Positions 14,059-20,317 of a stretch of DNA of 21,238 bases are shown here, one piece after another. A program made the position numbers and the translations under genes. The notes below the pieces were generated by a model. The model worked only from the letters and a program-made list of their open reading frames with translations, did not search any database and was not told where the DNA came from. This DNA is from Leptolinea sp. UBA5203 (lineage in GTDB: Bacteria; Chloroflexota; Anaerolineae; Anaerolineales; Anaerolineaceae). The stretch's first letter is position 1. Each line of letters begins with the position of its first letter. The stretch lies in the NCBI GenBank assembly GCA_002412765.1, contig DHVR01000062.1, positions 1-21,238 on the forward strand, in the 5' to 3' direction.

Positions 14059-14064
14059 ATCATA
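14059..14064 (-). promoter_or_regulatory. Probable extended -10 element of the lplA promoter
   Basis: On the minus strand TGC-TATGAT (TATGAT at plus 14059-14064) gives an extended -10 about 45 nt ahead of the lplA start. No good -35 is visible. A short inverted repeat CCATCA/TGATGG (14085-14102) lies where the -35 would be. Confidence 0.4.
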
Positions 14065-14125
14065 GCATATTTCATAAAGGGATTCCATCATTGTTTTGAT
14101 GGTATTGAATAAAAGAAAATAAGCC

Positions 14126-14160
14126 AGACCTTAAGGGTTTGCGTAAACTAAAACCCTTAG
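14126..14160. terminator. Hairpin split by the inserted MITE-like element
   Basis: AGACCTTAAGGGTTT (14126-14140), a 10-nt loop and AAACCCTTAG (14151-14160) pair for ten bases. The remaining five bases of the right arm (GGTCT) are found at 14431-14435, directly after the element. Joined across the element, the arms make a 15-bp stem with a single T-G pair. This looks like an older terminator hairpin downstream of the patatin gene. Confidence 0.6.
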
Positions 14161-14425
14161 AGACTGTTTAAAAACTATCTTCGAAAATGAAAAAAAATGG
14201 TCAAATAAAAAAAGTAGGGCGAATCCAAAAATTAAAGCGATTCCCGACCGACGTAGGGGTAGGTCTCAGACCTACCCCTACGTATGATGGGCACCTCCCC
14301 CGTACAGTGATCGCGACGCCGGACATACCCTCCTTGCACAACGTGCTACCAATTGGACAGGTGTCTGTCCAGTAACCGTCAACCCAATACGTGTATTTTT
14401 CTTACGTAGAGTTTTTAAACAGCTT
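14161..14425. mobile_element. 265-bp MITE-like element with terminal inverted repeats
   Basis: The left end AGACTGTTTAAAAACT (14161-14176) and the right end AGTTTTTAAACAGCTT (14410-14425) are inverted repeats, with 14 of 16 positions matching and 13 in a row identical. The element is flanked by the direct repeat CTTAG (14156-14160 and 14426-14430), a likely 5-bp target duplication. It has no credible coding frame. Inside are a 33-bp palindrome (14251-14283) and a smaller hairpin, TGGACAG/CTGTCCA (14354-14371). It would depend on a transposase made elsewhere in the genome. Confidence 0.75.
14251..14283. repeat. Perfect 33-bp palindrome inside the MITE-like element
   Basis: ACGTAGGGGTAGGTCT (14251-14266) and its exact reverse complement (14268-14283) are separated by one base. 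The GTAGGGG core is shared with the composite repeat at 7666-7843, so one dispersed palindrome type seems nested in another mobile unit. Confidence 0.75.
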
Positions 14426-14440
14426 CTTAGGGTCTTATAC

Positions 14441-14467
14441 AAAAAAAGAACCGCAAGCAGTCCTTTT
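14441..14467 (-). terminator. Intrinsic terminator of the patatin-fusion gene
   Basis: On the minus strand AAAAGGAC (plus 14460-14467) pairs with GTTCTTTT (plus 14444-14451), with one G-U pair, around an 8-nt loop that can pair two further positions. A run of T's follows (plus-strand A's 14441-14447). It begins 19 bp past the stop codon of the gene. Confidence 0.75.
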
Positions 14468-14485
14468 CTTGTTTAATGGATCCAC

Positions 14486-16054
14486 TTACAAAGAAAATGG
14501 AAGGCGATAATCCTTTAGAAAATCTTTGGCAGCCGTTCGGCCGGAATTCACTAATTGATTATAGCGTTCGGATCCGGTTGGAATATCAAACTCCGTGGAC
14601 ATCACACAGCAGTCACTAATCATGATGGTACGTAGATGATCAAATAAATCCCGCTTAAAATATTGTTCACGGGCTTCTATGGTCACGCCGTACATCATAT
14701 TTTCCAGGAAACCCCAAATGTTTTCAATCTTCGGCTGCTTGCGCTCACAATCATCGGGGGTAAACAAATAACAGCCCAGGGTTTCCCAATTAATCTTGTT
14801 TTTTACCCAATGGGAATTCTCAATAAACGGAGATTGATCAAAATATTTAACCGGGTAATTATCATACATACCCCCATCCACATAATAATCCCCTTTGCCA
14901 AATTGCTTGCCGTCAAATTGCAGGGCTTCAAAGAATAATGGAATGCTGATCGACATACGTACCGCGTCCGCCACAGCCACATCCGGGGTGTTTTCAAAGG
15001 AGAACATTTCAGGCCGATTTTTTGAGGCGTTCACCGCGCAAATATAAAGATCACGAAACCCGCGGCTCTTAAACTCGGCGAAAGTAGCCTTGCCATTGCC
15101 CTCACATTGCCCGGCAATCACCTCTTGAATCCAGGAATAAAAATAGCCGCTGGAATACCAGCCATATTTTTTTAACAAGCGATCGGTACAATTCAAATCA
15201 CCAGCCAGCTCATTCATGTTGCGTAAAAATCGTCCCAGAATTTTGGTCTCGGTAACCGCATCCGAACTTTGAGGTACCTTGCTGTAATCCAAGGTTTCAA
15301 CAATAGAAAACAAATCATCCTTGGAAAGACGAAAACTAACCAGGCAAGCGGTGATGGCACCAGCCGAGGTCCCCGCCACACGTTCTATCTTTGTCAACAC
15401 ATCATACTCATAGAGCTCTTCCAAGACACCGGTATAGGCCATCCCTCGAATTCCGCCTCCCTTAAAAACCAGATTACGGAAAGGATAATGCGCAGGGAAT
15501 TCCTCGATTGTTTTTCTTGCTACTTGGGGCAGAAAACGTTGTCGCACCGTTTTTAGGTAGGTACGGTAAGCGTCACCCAAAATCCCGCGCAGGTTTTGTT
15601 CTTCAATCAAAATCAGAAACAACATCATTAGAAATTGAAGCGGAAAAACGAGGAGCCCAAATTCGGAAAGAAAAATCAGGGCCGCACCCAGGTCAAATAG
15701 CAATACTGCAGCATAGGATGGATGGCGCATCCAACGATATACCCCGCGCACCTGTAAATTCACTCGGGAATCCTTTGGACTGTTTAGGAAACGAGCCGAG
15801 AGTACAGCAACCAGCAGAATTCCACTCAGCACCAACGAACCAATACCAAGCCCCTGGTAAAGCAAATTGGATGGTAGGCGTGTTTGTCGAATCAAAGAGG
15901 ATACCATCACCAGGTTAACGATTGCGGAGGCAATCACCAGCATACGGCTTAGGTTTAATACTTTTTTCAACGGTCCACGTTGACTGATGGCAACTGCCGC
16001 GGCCATGATAATCATCTGGCTGAGACAAAACCAAAAATAGGGTTGAGCTAACAT
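14486..16054 (-). CDS. Fusion of ICMT-like membrane domain and patatin phospholipase
   Basis: The 522-residue product has two parts. Residues 1-180 hold about five hydrophobic helices and the marks of the isoprenylcysteine/phospholipid methyltransferase superfamily: VRGVYRWMRHPSYAAVLL (RHP at 110-112), the EE pair (151-152), GDAYRTYLKTVRQRFLP (RFLP at 173-176). Residues 194-522 are a patatin-like acyl hydrolase: oxyanion hole GGGIRG (199-204), nucleophile Ser230 in GTSAG, catalytic Asp393 in DGG. Both sets look intact, suggesting a membrane-embedded lipid-modifying enzyme releasing acyl chains. Start choice: GGAGG (plus 16059-16063) is 4 nt ahead of ATG 16054. ATG 16084 would add ten residues that contain this site, and has little ahead of it. 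The gene ends with its own terminator. Substrates are unknown. Confidence 0.88.
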   Translation of the reverse strand: MLAQPYFWFCLSQMIIMAAAVAISQRGPLKKVLNLSRMLVIASAIVNLVMVSSLIRQTRLPSNLLYQGLGIGSLVLSGILLVAVLSARFLNSPKDSRVNLQVRGVYRWMRHPSYAAVLLFDLGAALIFLSEFGLLVFPLQFLMMLFLILIEEQNLRGILGDAYRTYLKTVRQRFLPQVARKTIEEFPAHYPFRNLVFKGGGIRGMAYTGVLEELYEYDVLTKIERVAGTSAGAITACLVSFRLSKDDLFSIVETLDYSKVPQSSDAVTETKILGRFLRNMNELAGDLNCTDRLLKKYGWYSSGYFYSWIQEVIAGQCEGNGKATFAEFKSRGFRDLYICAVNASKNRPEMFSFENTPDVAVADAVRMSISIPLFFEALQFDGKQFGKGDYYVDGGMYDNYPVKYFDQSPFIENSHWVKNKINWETLGCYLFTPDDCERKQPKIENIWGFLENMMYGVTIEAREQYFKRDLFDHLRTIMISDCCVMSTEFDIPTGSERYNQLVNSGRTAAKDFLKDYRLPFSL

Positions 16055-16179
16055 CATTCCTCCAAAAGAACCACTAGGCAACATTCAAGCCCAATGGAAT
16101 TAATTTATTACTCACTTGGAAATATAAATTTATTCGTCATCTATCTATCGAAACACCCAGTAGATGGAAATACAGTACA

Positions 16180-16350
16180 CTAAACAGCTTGATATACGTT
16201 GGAAGGGAACCCTGGGTTGCCAGGTTGGATATCCACCGACAACTCTTGTCCATGAACTAGAATATCCCACATGAAGTCCGTTGTTTTTATAATTCTATCA
16301 CCTTCATAATTCTTCAGATGGATTGCAGCAATCATGATAAAATCAGCCAT
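16180..16350 (-). CDS. Possible small protein (56 aa), function unknown
   Basis: A frame from ATG 16350 to TAG 16180 encodes MADFIMIAAIHLKNYEG... and ends in ...PGNPGFPSNVYQAV. It has no recognisable domain and no ribosome-binding site, but it fills most of the gap between the patatin fusion gene and azlC. Its start codon is one base away from the divergent azlC start at 16352. It may be real, a leaderless gene, or chance. The frame continues upstream into azlC, which I do not accept. Confidence 0.25.
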   Translation of the reverse strand: MADFIMIAAIHLKNYEGDRIIKTTDFMWDILVHGQELSVDIQPGNPGFPSNVYQAV

Positions 16351-16351
16351 T

Positions 16352-17059
16352 ATGTCAGAAACACGCCCCTCATCCGTACTCTTGTCTGGTTTTAAAGCGG
16401 CCAGTCCCATTATCGTAGGCTATGTACCCATTGGGTTTGCATTTGGCGTGCTGGCAGCTTCCGCTGGCCTCTCCTTGTGGGAAGCCGCTTTCATGTCCCT
16501 GATTGTCTTTGCCGGATCGGCGCAGTTTATTGCCCTGACTTTGCTGGGCAACGGCAGCAGCCCTTTGTTTATCATCGCGATGACCTTCATCGTCAATTTA
16601 CGGCACTTACTCTTTTCTGCGGCTTTATCGGAATATGTCAAAGAGTGGAAACCCGCTGAGATCGCCTGGTTTGCTTATGAAATTACAGACGAGACCTTTG
16701 CCATCCAGATCAATCGATTTCAACAGCAAGATACGGATAAATTAAAAAGTTTTTTGATCCATGGATTCTCGCACCTTTCTTGGATCATCGGCACCATCCT
16801 GGGCGTTTCTGCGGGTAGTTTGTTGGAAAAAATATCCTGGATCCCCTTTGATTTTGCTTTACCGGCCATGTTTATCTCCCTGCTCGCAGGGCAGATAAAG
16901 CATTTCCGGCATGTCATCGTAGCCATCGTTTGCGGCAGCCTCTCAATTATCCTTTATCAACTTCACCTGTCTCCCTGGCATGTCCTGATCGCCACGGTGA
17001 TGGGTGCCACTATCGGCTTAGGATTGGAACAATGCACGAAAACCTCTTCTTCATCTTAA
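16352..17059 (+). CDS. azlC: AzlC-family branched-chain amino acid export permease
   Basis: The 235-residue membrane protein is the large subunit of AzlCD-type exporters of branched-chain amino acids and analogues such as 4-azaleucine. The conserved start of the domain (GFKAASPIIVGYVPIGFAFGVLAASAGLS), VFAGSAQFIAL and NLRHLLFSAAL are clear family marks. Five to six helices are predicted. Start choice is uncertain: ATG 16334 (six more residues) and ATG 16352 are both in frame and neither has a ribosome-binding site. I prefer 16352 because MSETRPSS just before the domain gives the usual length, and a TAAAAT at 16338-16343 could be the -10 of a leaderless transcript. Its end overlaps azlD by 28 bp. 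Confidence 0.9.
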   Translation: MSETRPSSVLLSGFKAASPIIVGYVPIGFAFGVLAASAGLSLWEAAFMSLIVFAGSAQFIALTLLGNGSSPLFIIAMTFIVNLRHLLFSAALSEYVKEWKPAEIAWFAYEITDETFAIQINRFQQQDTDKLKSFLIHGFSHLSWIIGTILGVSAGSLLEKISWIPFDFALPAMFISLLAGQIKHFRHVIVAIVCGSLSIILYQLHLSPWHVLIATVMGATIGLGLEQCTKTSSSS

Positions 17060-17361
17060 TTGGCATGACCACCGTCACCTATTTGCCAAGGGTATTTCCC
17101 CTATGGCTGCTGACCAAGCGACAAATCCCGGCTCCCTTGCGCATCTGGCTGCAATACATTCCCGCAGCCATTCTGGCTGCTTTGTTGACCCCCTCCCTGA
17201 TCATCCAAAAAGAGCAAGTAGATTTTACATTGACGAATACCACCCTACTGGCCGCTGTTCCCACCTTCCTGGTGGCCTACTTTTTTAAGAACACGCTATT
17301 GACCATTGTGTTCGGTATGACCTTATTGGGCCTGATCCGCTGGCTCATCCCCATGATCTAA
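17032..17361 (+). CDS. azlD: AzlD-family small subunit of branched-chain amino acid exporter
   Basis: The 109-residue membrane protein has three to four helices. It carries the AzlD marks TYLPRVFPLWLL, then PAPLRIWLQYIPAAILAALLTPSL, and the C-terminal NTLLTIVFGMTLLGLIRWL. It works with AzlC as the second subunit of the exporter. Start choice: the frame is open back to 16930, but ATG 17032 gives the standard family length and is preceded by AGGA at a workable distance. The 28-bp overlap with azlC suggests translational coupling. The exporter pair lies directly before a Liv-type uptake operon, putting efflux and uptake of related substrates side by side. Confidence 0.9.
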   Translation: MHENLFFILIGMTTVTYLPRVFPLWLLTKRQIPAPLRIWLQYIPAAILAALLTPSLIIQKEQVDFTLTNTTLLAAVPTFLVAYFFKNTLLTIVFGMTLLGLIRWLIPMI

Positions 17362-17645
17362 ATCTTGGCAAGATATACATTTTTCACAAACAAGTTTTGG
17401 TTGATTTAGCCTCAAACTAATTATATTTGCTAATAGAATCAACTTTGCATGGTCAGATTAGAGAGACAGAAAGGGTTTCAACCCTGACTCAAAATAAAGA
17501 GTACTCCTTCTTAGTAACAAGCAAGGAAAAATTGGTCTGTAAGTTTATTTTGTACATTTCTTATCTAATAGCTAGTATTCTTTATCAAGTCATGTGCAAT
17601 GTGCACATAGATCAAGTACAAAATGTATTTGTTTCTGATAACAGG
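17362..17645. other. AT-rich intergenic region without supported gene
   Basis: I see no supported gene here. A TTG-started frame at 17427-17690 has composition and codon use unlike the neighbours and no ribosome-binding site. The region separates the azlCD pair from the leader of the uptake operon. Confidence 0.4.
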
Positions 17646-17673
17646 TTGACAGATGTTTATCTTATAGTAAAAT
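17646..17673 (+). promoter_or_regulatory. Promoter of the Liv-type operon leader
   Basis: TTGACA (17646-17651) with a 16-nt spacer and TAAAAT (17668-17673) makes a good sigma-70-type promoter. Transcription should start near 17680, giving a leader of about 230 nt before the binding-protein gene, or about 180 nt if it stops at the terminator at 17831-17861. Confidence 0.6.
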
Positions 17674-17705
17674 CACTGAAACTTGAATGACGGAAGATGT
17701 TAACA

Positions 17706-17789
17706 ATGAAACTAGTGGATGTTCGAATTACCTGGCTACAGTTTATGGTTCTAACCATTGAGAACCATTATTCCGGTTGGGAAGCCTAG
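17706..17789 (+). CDS. Candidate leader peptide, branched-chain-rich (27 aa)
   Basis: ATG 17706 lies 9 nt after GGAAG (17692-17696) and opens a 27-codon frame that ends at TAG 17787-17789, inside the leader RNA of the uptake operon. Eight of the first 18 residues are Leu, Val or Ile (MKLVDVRITWLQFMVLTI), and a perfect hairpin (17745-17768) lies over codons 14-21. This is the arrangement expected of a transcription attenuation leader sensing branched-chain aminoacyl-tRNA, but the count could arise by chance. Confidence 0.3.
   Translation: MKLVDVRITWLQFMVLTIENHYSGWEA
17745..17768 (+). promoter_or_regulatory. Perfect hairpin within the operon leader
   Basis: ATGGTTCT (17745-17752) and AGAACCAT (17761-17768) form an 8-bp perfect stem with an 8-nt loop. 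It has no T-tract, so it is more likely a regulatory or pausing element than a terminator. Confidence 0.5.
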
Positions 17790-17830
17790 TCCATCAAAAC
17801 AGCAAAAAAAGACATCAAGGAAATTTCAAG

Positions 17831-17861
17831 AAGCTGCCCAACCAAAAAAGGCAGCTTTTTT
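17831..17861 (+). terminator. Intrinsic terminator 50 nt ahead of the binding-protein gene
   Basis: AAGCTGCC (17831-17838) pairs with GGCAGCTT (17850-17857), followed by a run of T's to 17861. No annotated gene on this strand ends nearby (azlD stops 470 bp earlier). It therefore ends either a short RNA from the promoter at 17646 or acts as an attenuator for the downstream operon. Confidence 0.8.
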
Positions 17862-17911
17862 GTTATTTTAGCCAACAGATTTTGAGATTAAACTATTGAG
17901 GAGAATATAGA

Positions 17912-19105
17912 ATGAAAAAAGTATTGTTTGTTTTTCTTTTGCTGGCTTTGGCATTATCTGCCTGTGGCCCAGCAGCCGCAAAACTCCCAGATGAATGTAC
18001 TGTAGACGAAATTGGTTGCGCAGTCATTCCCGCCGGACAGACGATTAAAATTGGTATGGGTGCACCTTTATTGGGTGACTATTCCATGTTTGGTATCGAC
18101 ATCTCCAATGGTGCCCGACTGGCCATTGATAATGATGCTGGCATCGAAGGCTTCAAGTTCGAATTGATCGCCGAAGATGATGGCGGATCCGCTGAAGGCG
18201 GCGCTGCCGTAGCCAACAAAATGGTTACCGATCCCAGTGTTGTAGCCATTGCCGGCCACATTTTCTCCGGTGCAACCCAGGCTGCCATGCCCATCTACGA
18301 AAAAGCAGTCATCCCCATGGTTTCCCCCTCCGCAACCCTGCCTGAATTAACCGCCCAGGGTTCCACCGTCTTCAACCGGATTGCCTTCACCGATGCAACT
18401 CAGGCATCCTACGCCGCGAAGATGATGTTTGAAGATTTAGCCGTGGCCAAGTTGGCCATCATGCATGACGGCAGCGCTTATGGTCAGGGTTTGGCCGAAT
18501 TGGTCAAGGCTGATTTTGAAGCTTTAGGTGGTACCGTGGTTGCTTTTGAAGCAGTCACTCCCGGCGAAGTGGATTACAGTGCCCCTCTCTCATCCATCGC
18601 CAGTGCCGGCCCCGATGCTGTATATTTTGGTGGTTATGCTGCTGAGCAAATCGTCATGGCCAATCAGTGGAAACAATCTGGTTTGGAAGGCGTGATTATG
18701 TTTGGTTGTGATGGTACCTTCGGTTCCGAATTCATTGAAAAGACCGGCGCAAATGGTGAAGGTGCTTATGCAGTTTCCCTGGTTCCCCCAGATTCTGCTG
18801 AAAAGACTGCCTTCGATCAGATGCATCGTGACGCCATCGGTTCCGAACCCGGTTCTCTCTCCCCCTATACCTGGGCAGCCTATGACACCGGTAATTTGTT
18901 AGTTGCCAAAATCCGCGAAGTTGCTGTTCTGGGCAAAGACGGGAACCTGTATATCCCCCGCACCAAACTGGTTGAAGCCGTGCGCACCACCAAAGACTTC
19001 CAAGCACTAACCGGTCTGATGACCTGTGATGCAGTGGGTGAATGTAATGCTTCTGGCCCCACCTTCTATCAAGTAGTCGACGGAGCATGGGTAGCCGTTC
19101 AATAA
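17912..19105 (+). CDS. Branched-chain amino acid-type ABC transporter substrate-binding lipoprotein
   Basis: The 397-residue protein is a type I periplasmic-binding fold of the LivJ/LivK group (Peripla_BP_6). It begins with a lipoprotein signal and the lipobox LSAC (Cys18), so it is tethered outside the membrane. The domain shows IKIGMGAPLLGDYSMFGIDISNGARLAID, then AIAGHIFSGATQAAMPIYEKAVIPMVSPSAT and later PDAVYFGGYAAEQIVMANQWK, all typical. Extra cysteines at 29 and 36 and near the C-terminus (TCDAVGEC) could form disulfides. AGGAG (17899-17903) is 8 nt ahead of ATG 17912. It feeds the LivH/LivM permeases encoded next. Ligand may be a branched-chain amino acid or another small amide or acid; the family is broad. 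Confidence 0.93.
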   Translation: MKKVLFVFLLLALALSACGPAAAKLPDECTVDEIGCAVIPAGQTIKIGMGAPLLGDYSMFGIDISNGARLAIDNDAGIEGFKFELIAEDDGGSAEGGAAVANKMVTDPSVVAIAGHIFSGATQAAMPIYEKAVIPMVSPSATLPELTAQGSTVFNRIAFTDATQASYAAKMMFEDLAVAKLAIMHDGSAYGQGLAELVKADFEALGGTVVAFEAVTPGEVDYSAPLSSIASAGPDAVYFGGYAAEQIVMANQWKQSGLEGVIMFGCDGTFGSEFIEKTGANGEGAYAVSLVPPDSAEKTAFDQMHRDAIGSEPGSLSPYTWAAYDTGNLLVAKIREVAVLGKDGNLYIPRTKLVEAVRTTKDFQALTGLMTCDAVGECNASGPTFYQVVDGAWVAVQ

Positions 19106-19121
19106 TTCTTCATTTATAATG

Positions 19122-19157
19122 AAACTGGTGGGGCGAGCAATTCCCCACCAGTTTTTT
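19122..19157 (+). terminator. Intrinsic terminator between binding protein and permease genes
   Basis: A 12-bp perfect stem, AAACTGGTGGGG (19122-19133) with CCCCACCAGTTT (19143-19154), is followed by a T-tract. It lies 17 bp past the stop of the binding-protein gene and 50 bp before livH. Partial read-through would yield much more binding protein than permease, as is usual for such operons. Confidence 0.9.
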
Positions 19158-19207
19158 CCGTTTTTGCTCCTGTAAGAAAAAATCCATCCCTGGAAAGCGT
19201 AAATACT

Positions 19208-20317
19208 ATGAGTGCTATAGAAACACCAGCTCCCCTCATCCGAAAAAGCAAGATACCAGTGGGTAAAGTGGCCAGAACTCTGGTCGCGTTCCTTGTCGTA
19301 GGACTACTCGGCTGGCGTATGTTTGATGTCATCTTCGTCAATGCTGCCTATGGGGCAGATACCTGGACCCGGTTCGCCATCTCCGGTCTGATTATTGGCG
19401 GCATGTATGCCTTGATTGCTATAGGCTACACCCTTGTTTACGGTATTCTTTTTATGATTAACTTCGCCCACGGCGAAATGATGATGATCGGCTGCTTCAG
19501 CGGCTATTTTGTCTTTGAAATATTACGATACCTGCCATCTGGATCCAATCCTGAAATCAGCTTCATGAATGCGTTTCCGGTTCTGGCAATTGTGATCGCT
19601 TTTTTAGTGGGTATGACGATCTCAGCCGTCTCCGGCTTCTTTTTGGAAAAACTGGCTTACCGGCCTTTGCGCAAAGCTCCCCGTTTGGTACCTCTCATTT
19701 CCGCCATTGGAGCTTCCATGTTCCTGCAAAATGCCGCCCAATTGCTTTTTGGACCACAGCGCAGACAATACGAAAACCCTGAACTCTTCATGCGCGGTAC
19801 CGGATGGGAACTCCCCGTTGGCGGTACTACAGTCATGGTTACTTACACCGGCGTGCTTTCCTTCGTCCTTTCTGTCTTGCTGATGATGGCCCTGTTCTGG
19901 CTCGTCCAAAAAACCCGCTTGGGAAAATCCATGCGTGCCGTAGCTGAAAACAAATCTGCTGCCGCCTTAATGGGTATTAACGTCAACGGTGTCATCAGTA
20001 AAACCTTTATCATCAGCGGCGCTCTGGCCGGTGCGGCAGGCATTATGTGGGGCATTCACAATGGATTGGTGAACCACTATATCGGCTTCCTTCCCGGTAT
20101 CAAAGCCTTTACTGCGGCCGTCATGGGCGGCATCGGCAACATCCCCGGCGCCATGGTAGGTGGTATGTTGTTGGGCGTAATGGAATCGCTTGGGCCAGCC
20201 GCCTTGGGCATCGACTTTCAACTTAAAGACGTGATCGCATTTACCATTTTGATTCTGGTTTTGATCTTCCGTCCATCCGGTCTCCTTGGCGAGCGGTTAT
20301 CAGAGGAGAAACTGTGA
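19208..20317 (+). CDS. livH: Branched-chain amino acid-type ABC permease LivH
   Basis: The 369-residue membrane protein is the LivH half of the permease. The family motif GGMYALIAIGYTLVYGILFMINFAHGE is at residues 64-90, and FFLEKLAYRPLRKAPRLVPLISAIGASM follows. The cytoplasmic coupling segment KSMRAVAENKSAAALMGI lies near residue 240. GGIGNIPGAMVGGMLLGVMESL near the end is also conserved. It is longer at the N-terminus than E. coli LivH by about 55 residues, with an extra hydrophobic helix (about 23-46). There is only a weak GGAAAG ribosome-binding site. Its stop (20315-20317) overlaps the livM start by one base. Confidence 0.93.
   Translation: MSAIETPAPLIRKSKIPVGKVARTLVAFLVVGLLGWRMFDVIFVNAAYGADTWTRFAISGLIIGGMYALIAIGYTLVYGILFMINFAHGEMMMIGCFSGYFVFEILRYLPSGSNPEISFMNAFPVLAIVIAFLVGMTISAVSGFFLEKLAYRPLRKAPRLVPLISAIGASMFLQNAAQLLFGPQRRQYENPELFMRGTGWELPVGGTTVMVTYTGVLSFVLSVLLMMALFWLVQKTRLGKSMRAVAENKSAAALMGINVNGVISKTFIISGALAGAAGIMWGIHNGLVNHYIGFLPGIKAFTAAVMGGIGNIPGAMVGGMLLGVMESLGPAALGIDFQLKDVIAFTILILVLIFRPSGLLGERLSEEKL

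Noticed and set aside
14187..14375. 62-codon frame inside the MITE-like element
   Set aside because: It is translated across a perfect 33-bp palindrome and a second hairpin; low-complexity start, no ribosome-binding site.
17427..17690. 87-codon TTG-started frame before the uptake operon
   Set aside because: Codon use and composition differ from the neighbours, no ribosome-binding site, and it runs through the promoter at 17646-17673.
17715..17745. TTCGAAT reminiscent of a tRNA T-loop
   Set aside because: The flanking bases do not form a T-stem, and no acceptor or anticodon stem could be built around it.
17680..17911. T-box riboswitch for the uptake operon
   Set aside because: The conserved T-box sequence (AGGGTGG-ACCGCG type) is not present in the leader.
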